From positions 1,054,001 through 1,118,000 of the forward strand of contig NZ_ADVG01000003.1 of the NCBI RefSeq assembly GCF_000178855.1: a DNA stretch of 64,000 nt. Reading direction: 5' to 3'. The first letter of the stretch is position 1; each line of letters starts with the position of its first letter. The translations under genes and the position numbers were made by a program. The notes beneath the pieces were generated by a model. That model was not told where the DNA came from and made no database searches. It was given only the letters and a program-made list of their open reading frames with translations. The DNA is from Ktedonobacter racemifer DSM 44963. Lineage in GTDB: Bacteria > Chloroflexota > Ktedonobacteria > Ktedonobacterales > Ktedonobacteraceae. Of this stretch, positions 7,259 to 15,297 are shown in pieces.

Positions 7259-9205
7259 ATGTCTCATACAGAGGATTTTAACCAGCAGTTCTCTGCCTCA
7301 TCTCCGCCCAGGCAGATTCCATACGCGCATCTTCATGTTCTTCTAGATATTTCTTTGGATGCACTGCTGTTACTCGACAAGGCAGGGAAGATTGTTATGG
7401 CGAATAAACATACAGAGAAACTCTTTGGATATGCAGAGGAGGAGCTGTATGGAGCATCATTTGAGTTTCTCTTTCCCTCCCATCTTCACGAGGCCTCACT
7501 TTATGAGAGAGAGCAGTACTTCGCCATTCCACAGAATTATCCCAAATCAGAAGGCCTGGAGTTGTATGGACAAAAGAAGGATGGTAATGAGTTTCCGGTA
7601 GAAATCGACCTGCATCAGCTTATGCTTGACGATAAGCTCCATGCCCTATGTGTCATTCATGATATGACTGACCACAAGGCCGCGGAACAGGAACAAGCGG
7701 CTCAGGCCTTACACCTGAACCTCTTAACCAATCTCGTCAACCTAGCTGCTGACGCCATTCTCATACGCGATCCAGTCAGCCGTATCCTCTTCTGGAATCA
7801 CGGAGCAGAGCAGCTCTATGGCTGGAGCGAGCAGGAAGTCCTGGGCCGAATCACACATAGCCTGCTGGAAACACGCTTTCCCCAGAGCCAGGCCGCGACC
7901 GACGAAGCCCTTGAGCAAAAGGGAGCGTGGGAAGGCGAATTGACACATACCAGCCGTGATGGGCGCACGGTCGTAGTGGAAAGCCGCCAGGCGCTTATAC
8001 GTGATGATCAGGGCAAGCCCCAGGCCATCCTGGAGGTTAATCGTGATATTACCGAGCGCCGGGGCCAGGAACAGCACTCCCAGGGAGAGAAGCCCGGCAG
8101 TAATCCCCTCTTCCTCCGCATCCTTGACAGCTTATCCTGCGGCGTCTTCCTGGTGACGGGAGCGGATGCGCGCCTCCTCTTTGCGAATCGTTCCGCCCAT
8201 CAAGTATGGGGTACTCAATGGCCATTCCTCCAGCCACTGATTGAGTTCCTTCGCACACACGATATCACGATCCTTAATGCCCAGGGGCAGCCATATGCGC
8301 CAGATGAGATGGCTACTTTTCGGGCGTTCAAGAAAGGGGAGCATGTACATGGTCTACAATCAATTGTGAGCCGCCACGACGGAAAACGGCTTCCCATCCT
8401 GATCTATGCGGAACCATTCGAGCTTCCCGCGAACATGGGGTTACCAGCCTCCGAGCGTGCCGTACTACTCATGTATCAAGATATTACCGCCATCAAGGAG
8501 GCCGAATATCTCAAAGATGAGTTTGTGGAAATCGTCGCTCACGAACTACAAAATCCCCTGAACACCCTTGCCAGCTATGCGGATCTCTTACAAAGAGACA
8601 TCAAAGCAGAGAACATACCCGCCCTCACACCACACCAACAGAAGGCCATAGCTGCTATAACAGAGTCAACAAGCAGTCTCTCATCACTGACCGAGGACCT
8701 ACTCGATGTCACACGTCTACAAGCTGGGCGACTTGTTCTCAATCTCCAGTCAGTAAATATTGTGCCACTCATCCAACAGGTGATCGCCCGCCTCCAGGCC
8801 ACAACCAGCAGGCACCAGATCGAATTTCAGGCCAGCAGCGAGACCATGCTTGCGCACGTTGATCCCGCACGCCTGGAGCAGATCATGCACAACATCATCG
8901 ATAACGCCATCAAATACAGCCCCGAGGGAGGCCCCATCCTGATGGCATTCAAAGAGGAGCCAGAGCAGCAACGCATCCTCGGTAAAGTGCAGGATCAAGG
9001 CATCGGCATCCCCAAACAGCAGCACGGACGCATCTTTGGACGCTTTATGCGCGCCGATAACGCCCGCGCCCGCCAGATCCCAGGGATCGGCCTGGGGCTC
9101 TACCTCTGCCACGAACTAATCGAACTAATGGGCGGCTCCATCAGCTTCGACTCCGAGGAGGGCCAGGGCTCTACCTTCTACGTCACCTTCCCGGTAGGAG
9201 AGTAA
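7259..9205 (+). CDS. Multi-PAS sensor histidine kinase
   Basis: Soluble sensor kinase (648 aa) without obvious membrane helices. PAS1 about 22-140 (LDISLDALLLLDKAGKIVMA), PAS2 about 152-265 (ADAILIRDPVSRILFWN) and a third PAS-like segment about 285-410. A HisKA domain follows with phospho-acceptor His428 in FVEIVAHELQNPLNTL, and a HATPase domain with N box NIIDNAIKYSPEGG, G1 DQGIGIP and G2 GIGLGLYLC. Single-gene unit: no receiver or response regulator is adjacent, so it is an orphan kinase. The ATG at 7259 has a weak ribosome site. Confidence 0.92.
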   Translation: MSHTEDFNQQFSASSPPRQIPYAHLHVLLDISLDALLLLDKAGKIVMANKHTEKLFGYAEEELYGASFEFLFPSHLHEASLYEREQYFAIPQNYPKSEGLELYGQKKDGNEFPVEIDLHQLMLDDKLHALCVIHDMTDHKAAEQEQAAQALHLNLLTNLVNLAADAILIRDPVSRILFWNHGAEQLYGWSEQEVLGRITHSLLETRFPQSQAATDEALEQKGAWEGELTHTSRDGRTVVVESRQALIRDDQGKPQAILEVNRDITERRGQEQHSQGEKPGSNPLFLRILDSLSCGVFLVTGADARLLFANRSAHQVWGTQWPFLQPLIEFLRTHDITILNAQGQPYAPDEMATFRAFKKGEHVHGLQSIVSRHDGKRLPILIYAEPFELPANMGLPASERAVLLMYQDITAIKEAEYLKDEFVEIVAHELQNPLNTLASYADLLQRDIKAENIPALTPHQQKAIAAITESTSSLSSLTEDLLDVTRLQAGRLVLNLQSVNIVPLIQQVIARLQATTSRHQIEFQASSETMLAHVDPARLEQIMHNIIDNAIKYSPEGGPILMAFKEEPEQQRILGKVQDQGIGIPKQQHGRIFGRFMRADNARARQIPGIGLGLYLCHELIELMGGSISFDSEEGQGSTFYVTFPVGE

Positions 9206-9207
9206 TT

Positions 9208-9284
9208 AATAGGATAGTAGATGTGGTGGTATGGGTTGGCAGACTGAGGCTGCCAACCCATACCACCACATCTACTATCCTATT
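9208..9284. terminator. Bidirectional 35-bp perfect hairpin
   Basis: Arms 9208-9242 and 9250-9284 with loop ACTGAGG. It lies between the converging histidine kinase and cyclase genes and overlaps the stop codon of the latter. The apex GGGTTGGCAG-ACTGAGG-CTGCCAACCC resembles the one at 57948-58000. Confidence 0.88.
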
Positions 9285-12200
9285 TTATAACCTCTTCAAG
9301 ATGGCGCAGGAATTGGTGGTCGCCCAGGCGCTCCAGCACGGGACGGGCAAGGGCTAATGGCCTGGGATCATGGCTGCGCTCGGCCTGGATGACGCGCATG
9401 CGCGCCGCGTGGTGGACTAACTTGTGGGCCTCGGCCTCGTCAATCGCGTGCGCCAGGCGGGGCAGGTCATTCGAGGTGAGGGCGAGGGCGATCTCGCGGA
9501 GGAGGCGATCTCCATCTCCAATGTCCTTGACACGCCCCAGCATCTCCTCCGAGAGCGAGAATCCATGCTCGTTCGCGAAGAGCAGTAGGGCCACGCTGAG
9601 CATATCTCCCACGTGATCAGGCCTCTCCTGAGGCAGTTTGCGCACGTCATCCTCCACGATGGCATCAATCACGCTCAGCAAGGCCGATCCAAGCGATAGA
9701 GTGTCTTTGCGTAATTTTTGGGTTAGCGCATCAATTAGAGATTGATCCTCGCGGGCAAGCGCCATCAAGAGCATGGCATGATAGCCGCGCGCGAGTTGGG
9801 CCGATGCGGAGGGATCATAGAGCACCAGTTCATGAATCTCGTCCAGCCTGGGCAGCAGTTTCTCCATCTCCTCCCAGCGACCAGAGAGATAGGCCGCCAG
9901 CAGACCATAGCTCACGACTTTTCCCAAACGCGCCACCGGCTGGCCCGGCTTCAGATTCGCGAATGTCTCATGCACACTGGTAATGCAGCAGGCATAATCG
10001 CCCATGAGGAAGAGACAGCAGACCACAGAGCCGACCGCGTCCGCCCATTCGGTGATTGGGAGATCTGGAATGGTGAGCCGACGCTCCATCGCAGCCAGGG
10101 CCTCAGGCAGAGCATGCGAGGAGATTGAGAGCACGCCATACGCGTCCAACGCCTCGCTGAATGCCTCCCAGTAGCGGCGCCGCTCGAAATAGTTCACCGC
10201 CTGCTCGGCCAGGCTCCTCTTCTCCTTAATCAAGCTCAGCCGGGCGGGGTCATTCTCACCGGGGTTATTCTCGCCATAACATACCTGCGGGCTGAAGCAT
10301 TCTGTCAGGCGAATACGCCATAGCTCGTCCTCGTCGTTTGTGCCTTCAAGCAGGGCCAGGGCCTCCCGCTGTAACGCCTCTCTCTCCTCTATGGAGAACC
10401 TGGATACCAGCGAGTTACGCGTACCCTCCATAAGCAACTTGCGCATAAGTCGCGCTCCCACCTGTGGCTGACGCGCTGTATCCGCACGCCAGCTTGCGAG
10501 CGCTTTCTGATAGGCCTCAAACGAGATATCACCATACGAGACGTTCTCGCCTAATAGCTCGTACAGGCGTGCATGTTCGGAGGGAGGCGCTAGATCTATG
10601 GCCAGTTGCAGGTAACAACTGGCCTCGGAGAAGACGCCGGAGCGCCCCGCGTAGAGGCCCGCGCGCTCGAAAGCCTGGGCCGCACGCTCTGTTTTGAAGG
10701 GCAGAGCCAGCGGCACCGCCGATTGGCGCGCCAGTTCCACGGCCTTCCGGTAATGATAGGCGCTTAGTTCAATGTAGTCATCGCGCTCGCCGGGTTGCTG
10801 GGCGCTAAGATCTTCGAGCCAGAGCGCGGTTTTGCCGTGCAGGCGAATGCGCTCGGGGCGTGCCAGTGTTCCATAGGCAACGTCACGAATAAGCACATGC
10901 TGGAAGGTATATCGCTCCTCGGGGAGGGCCATAAGCATATTGCGGCCCTTCAAGCCATTCAGAGCTGCATCTAGTTCCTGCTCATCCATAAGAGCCATGA
11001 GCAACTGGCGGCTGAAGGCGCGCTTGGAGACAGAGGCCGCTTGCAGCAAGGAGCGCTCCTGGCGGGACAGCAGGTCGATACGCGCCAGGATAGCCGCGTG
11101 CACGGTATCGGGCAAGTCCAGGTTAGCGTCCACCTCGCCGCGTTGCGCACGCTCAGCATACCCACGCAACAGTTCAAGCGTGAAGAAGGGATTGCCACCT
11201 GAGCGCTCGGCAATCTGGCGCCTGATCCTATCCGGCACATCAGCCTGTACCCGCTCAAGCAGCTCCTGCGTCTCCGCCTCTGCCAATGGCTCCAACGTCA
11301 GGACGGTCATCTGCCAGCGATTATCACGCCAGCTTGCCCGGCGCTCTAACAGTTCTGGACGACTCAAGATCACAAACAAGATGGGGGCGGCGGTCCCGAG
11401 CTGCACTATATGTTCCACCAGGTCAAACAAGGCGTCGCTGACCCAGTGCAGATCTTCAAAGACAATGACGCGGGGAGCCTGGCGTGCCAGCAGTTCAATA
11501 AGCAGGCGCCAGGCCGCGAAGAGGCTCTCACGATCAGTTGCCAGGAAGCGCGAGGGCACAACCTCGCGTAGCGTACTATAGACGCTCTCATTGATCGCGT
11601 CCCTGAGGGCCCCGCCACTCACCCGCAGCTTCTCCCCAAGCGCTCCCAGGCGCTCGCCATCCTTTGGCCCCGGGGAACTCGTTAAACTAACCAGTTCATC
11701 CAACCCATCTAACTCCAGCAAGGAGTCCAGATTAAAGATCTTTTTGGCGGAAGTATCGTTAACCTGCTTGCCAGATTTTGTCCCGTTTCTAAGGTCGCCC
11801 AGGCGCTTCAAGGCGTTAGACTGCTTGAAGTTGCCTATAAGCCTCTTATTAAAGCCCGCGAACACATCCCTGGCCTCAGCGCCGCTCAAATTCAGCCTCA
11901 GGCCTTCTGGCATTGAAGGTAAACCTTCTGGAATCAGAGAAGGGGCCTTGCGCTCTCGCTTCTCGCCATCCTCTTTCATACCGAGGGTGGTCATGATCAA
12001 GTCAGCCAGGCGGGCCGCGTCTATGCTTTCATATCCCCCTTGCTGATAGATGGCCTGCACCTGCTCCTTCTCGGGAGGCCTGCCCAGCAACTGGGTCAGC
12101 AAACCGCGCAAGGGCCAGTAGGTCAGCGTCTCGCCATAGGGGAGACATTGAGCGGAGGAGACGCGCAGGCCCTCTTCAGGCTTGATCTGCGCGAGAAATT

Positions 12201-12900
12201 CCTCCAGGAGGCGCGACTTACCCGTGCCCGCCTGACCAATGATGGAAACCACTCGCGAGCTACGCTCTTGCAGCACACGCTCTTTTAAAATTTCCAGTTG
12301 GCGGAGATCCTGGACACGACCCACGAAGGGGTAGCGCTCCACCAGGCGCATGGCCCGCTTGCACTGCAAGGGGAAGATCTGCAATGGCTGTGGCTTCCCC
12401 TTTGCCTGGAGCAAGCGTGGCTCTTCAAAGAGAAAGGCCTTGCGTGTCGCGTTAGCCGTACGCTCGCTCACAATAATCTCGCCCGGATTGGCACCCTGCT
12501 GCAAGCGAGCCGAGACGTTCACGGCATCGCCCGTGACGAGGAAATCCAGGCGGTCAGGATTATTGGTGGCAATTACCTCGCCGGTATTCACTCCGATACG
12601 CAGGCGGAAGACGGGGCTGAGAATTTCATCGCTGGCGACAGCTTCGCGTAGCGCCAGGGCGGAAGCCAGGGCGCGTTCAGGATCGTCCTCATGCGCCTGG
12701 TACAGCCCAAAGATCGCCATCACCGCGTCGCCTATAAACTTCTCCAGCGTGCCGCCACGCGGAGTAATCACACGGCGCGCATGATCATAGTACCGGCTCA
12801 TCAGGGCACGCACATCCTCGGGATCGAGGGAGTCGGCCAGGGCGGTCGAACCAGTAACATCGGCGAAAAGAATGGTAACCAGTTTGCGCTCTTCGGGCAT
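9280..12900 (-). CDS. Class III nucleotide cyclase fused to an AAA/NACHT-like ATPase and helical repeats
   Basis: Large signalling protein (1206 aa). Residues 1-180 form a class III adenylate/guanylate cyclase domain: TILFADVTGST with metal-binding Asp14, KFIGDAVMAIFG with Asp58, and the VNVSARL Asn/Arg pair near 127-133, so catalysis looks possible. Then a P-loop ATPase with Walker A GQAGTGKS at 222-229 and FVILSRPE near the sensor region, and a long helical C-terminus resembling TPRs. Between Walker A and the later ATPase motifs is an unusual charged insertion of about 120 residues (around 300-420). The ATG at 12900 is chosen over one two codons upstream because the latter abuts the AAGGAG. 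An orphan signalling gene. Confidence 0.85.
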   Translation of the reverse strand: MPEERKLVTILFADVTGSTALADSLDPEDVRALMSRYYDHARRVITPRGGTLEKFIGDAVMAIFGLYQAHEDDPERALASALALREAVASDEILSPVFRLRIGVNTGEVIATNNPDRLDFLVTGDAVNVSARLQQGANPGEIIVSERTANATRKAFLFEEPRLLQAKGKPQPLQIFPLQCKRAMRLVERYPFVGRVQDLRQLEILKERVLQERSSRVVSIIGQAGTGKSRLLEEFLAQIKPEEGLRVSSAQCLPYGETLTYWPLRGLLTQLLGRPPEKEQVQAIYQQGGYESIDAARLADLIMTTLGMKEDGEKRERKAPSLIPEGLPSMPEGLRLNLSGAEARDVFAGFNKRLIGNFKQSNALKRLGDLRNGTKSGKQVNDTSAKKIFNLDSLLELDGLDELVSLTSSPGPKDGERLGALGEKLRVSGGALRDAINESVYSTLREVVPSRFLATDRESLFAAWRLLIELLARQAPRVIVFEDLHWVSDALFDLVEHIVQLGTAAPILFVILSRPELLERRASWRDNRWQMTVLTLEPLAEAETQELLERVQADVPDRIRRQIAERSGGNPFFTLELLRGYAERAQRGEVDANLDLPDTVHAAILARIDLLSRQERSLLQAASVSKRAFSRQLLMALMDEQELDAALNGLKGRNMLMALPEERYTFQHVLIRDVAYGTLARPERIRLHGKTALWLEDLSAQQPGERDDYIELSAYHYRKAVELARQSAVPLALPFKTERAAQAFERAGLYAGRSGVFSEASCYLQLAIDLAPPSEHARLYELLGENVSYGDISFEAYQKALASWRADTARQPQVGARLMRKLLMEGTRNSLVSRFSIEEREALQREALALLEGTNDEDELWRIRLTECFSPQVCYGENNPGENDPARLSLIKEKRSLAEQAVNYFERRRYWEAFSEALDAYGVLSISSHALPEALAAMERRLTIPDLPITEWADAVGSVVCCLFLMGDYACCITSVHETFANLKPGQPVARLGKVVSYGLLAAYLSGRWEEMEKLLPRLDEIHELVLYDPSASAQLARGYHAMLLMALAREDQSLIDALTQKLRKDTLSLGSALLSVIDAIVEDDVRKLPQERPDHVGDMLSVALLLFANEHGFSLSEEMLGRVKDIGDGDRLLREIALALTSNDLPRLAHAIDEAEAHKLVHHAARMRVIQAERSHDPRPLALARPVLERLGDHQFLRHLEEVIK

Positions 12901-13006
12901 GAGCATCTCCTTGAACCCCCATTCGGAGGTATACAGGCCTCGTACCTGGAATGATATATATCTATATTGTGGAGTATATTACCACAAAATGCGAAGGATT
13001 GGGCAC

Positions 13007-13029
13007 CCGCTACTTGCGTACGCGGCTAC
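13007..13029. repeat. 23-bp dispersed repeat, copy 1
   Basis: Contains CTACTTGCGTACGCGGCTAC, exactly as in copies 2 (13795-13817) and 3 (14718-14740). It overlaps the stop codon of the nitrilase gene. Confidence 0.9.
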
Positions 13030-13781
13030 TCCACGACGTCGCGTGGGTATGTTCGCTTCGCCTGGGTGCTCTGCTCCAGGTCGATGTCGACGGTGACAAA
13101 TGGTTTTTCACGTGATGTCTCGGCCAGCAGCTTGCCATCGGGATCGATCACCAGGCCACGCCCACCAAACAGGCGTTCATCCACGCGGTTGGATGAGAGC
13201 ACAAAGGCGCCGGAGGCAATCGCGGCCATCTGGGGCGCGATCACCCAGCGCTCATGCCTGGTCGCGGCGCGTGGCACGGCGATGATATTCGCGCCCTGCC
13301 GCCCATAGTGCCTGGCCCACTCATTGAACATGACCTCGGTACAGATCAGGAAACCAAGCGCCAGGTCCTGCTGCACATGTGTCACCGTGAAATCACGCGG
13401 GCTACGGTCAAACCAGCGCCGCTCATAGAAATCCTCTTCGTCGGGAAAATAGTATTTATCATGAATGCCCCTGTAGCCCTCAGCAGACGACCAGGAGAAA
13501 CCACGATTGAGGTGCCGTCCCTCCTCGGTCAGCAGATGCGTTCCCAGGACGGTCGCGGGCGCCAACTCTGGCAGGCGCCTCATCATCACCTCATGCTCCG
13601 CCTCGGCCCGCTGCCAGGCTCCAGCCTCAAACTCAGGCGTCCGCCCGAACCAGGCCGAGAAGGGCAACTCCGGCAACAGCACCAGTTCGCTTTTCTGCTC
13701 TTTGACATAGGCTACAAGCGCTTCCCAGGCGGGAGCAAAGGCCCGCCGCTCATCGGGCAACTCACATACAGTTACTCTCAT
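13026..13781 (-). CDS. Nitrilase-superfamily carbon-nitrogen hydrolase
   Basis: Amide or nitrile hydrolase (251 aa) of the CN_hydrolase fold. The catalytic triad is visible: Glu38 in LLPELPF, Lys109 in HDKYYFPDE, Cys147 in FLICTEVMF. The substrate (an omega-amide, carbamoyl amino acid or nitrile) cannot be read from sequence. Length is typical of single-domain members. ATG 13781 is preferred; a GTG nine bases further upstream is possible and neither has a strong ribosome site. Flanked on both sides by copies of a 23-bp repeat and followed upstream by the DUF34 gene on the same strand. Confidence 0.85.
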   Translation of the reverse strand: MRVTVCELPDERRAFAPAWEALVAYVKEQKSELVLLPELPFSAWFGRTPEFEAGAWQRAEAEHEVMMRRLPELAPATVLGTHLLTEEGRHLNRGFSWSSAEGYRGIHDKYYFPDEEDFYERRWFDRSPRDFTVTHVQQDLALGFLICTEVMFNEWARHYGRQGANIIAVPRAATRHERWVIAPQMAAIASGAFVLSSNRVDERLFGGRGLVIDPDGKLLAETSREKPFVTVDIDLEQSTQAKRTYPRDVVE

Positions 13782-13794
13782 ACAGCTCACTTTC

Positions 13795-13817
13795 CCGCTA
13801 CTTGCGTACGCGGCTAC
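13795..13817. repeat. 23-bp dispersed repeat, copy 2
   Basis: Identical to copies at 13007 and 14718; fills most of the gap between the DUF34 and nitrilase genes. Confidence 0.9.
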
Positions 13818-13841
13818 TACATCTAGTTGTCGTGCGAGAGG

Positions 13842-14630
13842 TCAGAGGAGAGAGACCGGGTCGCCCACAGCAATATAGGTGATCGAAAGCTCAGGGACCT
13901 TGGGCTGGAGCCATTCGACGAGATAGTGCATGCCCTCTTCCTCACTTTTGGCGTGTCCGGCGATGAGCAGGGCCTTGTTGAAGCCCAGCGCATTGGCGTC
14001 GCGCACATACTCGCACGTCTGCCACTCGGCGGTCTCGCCACAAATTATCGCGTCCAGGTGCCAGCGCTCGAAGGCCTTGATCTGGAAGTCTCCCGGCATC
14101 GCGCCCACAATGAGTCCGATGCGTTCACAGGGCTGTTCCGGCTCGCCCATGACGCGTGCAATTGGCAACGCCAGTTTCTCCTTCAGGCTGGCCGCCAGTT
14201 TCCCGACCGTCATCCCAGGTATCACCACCACCATCCATTCATCCTCCTGTTTATAGGCCTCCCAGCCCAGGACCCTGACCATACCGGTAATAATGCCATC
14301 GGGCTCATGCATATGCCAGTAATCGTGAAAGCGGAAGATCGCCAGCTTATGCTCCTCAATAAAGGCACGCTTGGCCTGCACCACGGGATCGCCCGCCAGC
14401 CAGTCACTATCATAGTGATCATAGTACGTAGGTTCATGTGTAATCACCAGGTTCGCGCCCAGCTCGACCGCCTGGCGTAGCACATCCATCGAGGCCGTAA
14501 AGGTCGTTACGATTCCCGTTACCTCCCACGCTGGATCGCCACTCTTCAATACATCAACCGAGCCAGCCTGCGGCGCTCCCGGCACCGCCGCAATAATCAG
14601 ATCAAGCACTTCCTGAATCGTTCTCGCCAT
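13842..14630 (-). CDS. Nif3-like dinuclear-metal protein (DUF34)
   Basis: 262 aa of the DUF34/NIF3 family: MARTIQEVLDLIIAAVP, GIVTTFTASMDVLRQAVELG, NLVITHEPTYYDHYD, and IVGAMPGDFQIKAFERWHLDAIICGE. The family binds two metal ions through His/Asp/Glu residues and its best-supported role is in handling damaged or metal-linked small molecules; some members are labelled GTP cyclohydrolase 1 type 2, a doubtful name. The usual THHP motif reads THEP here. Read in the same direction as the nitrilase gene 60 bp downstream, so a shared transcript is plausible. Confidence 0.82.
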   Translation of the reverse strand: MARTIQEVLDLIIAAVPGAPQAGSVDVLKSGDPAWEVTGIVTTFTASMDVLRQAVELGANLVITHEPTYYDHYDSDWLAGDPVVQAKRAFIEEHKLAIFRFHDYWHMHEPDGIITGMVRVLGWEAYKQEDEWMVVVIPGMTVGKLAASLKEKLALPIARVMGEPEQPCERIGLIVGAMPGDFQIKAFERWHLDAIICGETAEWQTCEYVRDANALGFNKALLIAGHAKSEEEGMHYLVEWLQPKVPELSITYIAVGDPVSLL

Positions 14631-14717
14631 AAAAATATCCTTCCCTTAGATGCACCAGCCATCGCAGCCTAGCGCCTTCTCTAGCTCCTGCCTGCTCTAC
14701 AGTATACACCACTGGCC

Positions 14718-14740
14718 CCGCTACTTGCGTACGCGGCTAC
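14718..14740. repeat. 23-bp dispersed repeat, copy 3
   Basis: Identical to copies at 13007 and 13795; lies in the divergent promoter region between the DUF34 and GntR genes. Confidence 0.9.
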
Positions 14741-14757
14741 CTACCCTGCCATTGCCC

Positions 14758-14798
14758 TTGACTGTACCAATGTTTCAATGTATTATATCTCTGGTACA
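14758..14798 (+). promoter_or_regulatory. Promoter and dyad operator of the GntR-ABC operon
   Basis: TTGACT (14758-14763), 17-bp spacer, TATTAT (14781-14786). A perfect 7-bp inverted repeat TGTACCA (14763-14769) and TGGTACA (14792-14798) brackets the -10 element, the position expected for autorepression by the YtrA-like regulator encoded 22 bp downstream. Confidence 0.75.
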
Positions 14799-14819
14799 AT
14801 TTAGCAGAGGAGATGAAGG

Positions 14820-15290
14820 ATGCCAAACTGGCTCGATGTCAATCCTCGCAGTGGTGTACCGATCTATGTGCAACTGGTGCAACAAATCACACATGCGCTA
14901 GAGATCGGCATCCTGCAGACCGGCGATCAATTGCCCACGGTGCGCCAACTGGCAAGCGAGCTTACTATTGCTCCAAATACCATTGTCAAGGCTTATGATG
15001 AGTTGGCAAGGCTAGGGTTGATTGAGAGTCGCCAGGGGGTAGGAACGCTTGTAACCGCGAACTTGAATGGCGCGCTGCGCCAGCACCAGCTTGATGCGCT
15101 CTTTAAGCAGATAAGTGCGCTGGTGCGTGATGCTGCAAATCTCGGAATCAGTAAGCAAGAGTTGCGTGAACAGTTTGAGAGAGAACTCGCTCGCTTCTAT
15201 CATGGGCAGCAGGACAGGCAAGGGGAGAATACTGATAGCAAACCTGCAGCCCCCCCCCCTGGTCAGCAGCAGTTCTTTGGAAAGGAGTAG
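14820..15290 (+). CDS. GntR-family repressor, YtrA subfamily
   Basis: 156 aa. An N-terminal winged helix (about 10-75: GVPIYVQLVQQITHALEIG, LPTVRQLASELTIAPNTIVKAY, GLIESRQGVGT) is followed by a short helical tail, as in YtrA-type regulators of ABC exporters. GAGGAGATGAAGG precedes the ATG. Its stop codon is 8 bp before the ABC ATPase start, consistent with one operon under self-control. A run of ten C (15250-15259) in the last 20 codons is slippage-prone; losing one C would run the reading frame into the ATPase gene without a stop. Confidence 0.92.
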   Translation: MPNWLDVNPRSGVPIYVQLVQQITHALEIGILQTGDQLPTVRQLASELTIAPNTIVKAYDELARLGLIESRQGVGTLVTANLNGALRQHQLDALFKQISALVRDAANLGISKQELREQFERELARFYHGQQDRQGENTDSKPAAPPPGQQQFFGKE

Positions 15291-15297
15291 CACGTCT

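Noticed and set aside
9280..12900. Several plus-strand frames of 70-210 codons opposite the cyclase-ATPase gene
   Set aside because: All are shadows of the long minus-strand coding sequence, with arginine/serine-rich composition and no starts.
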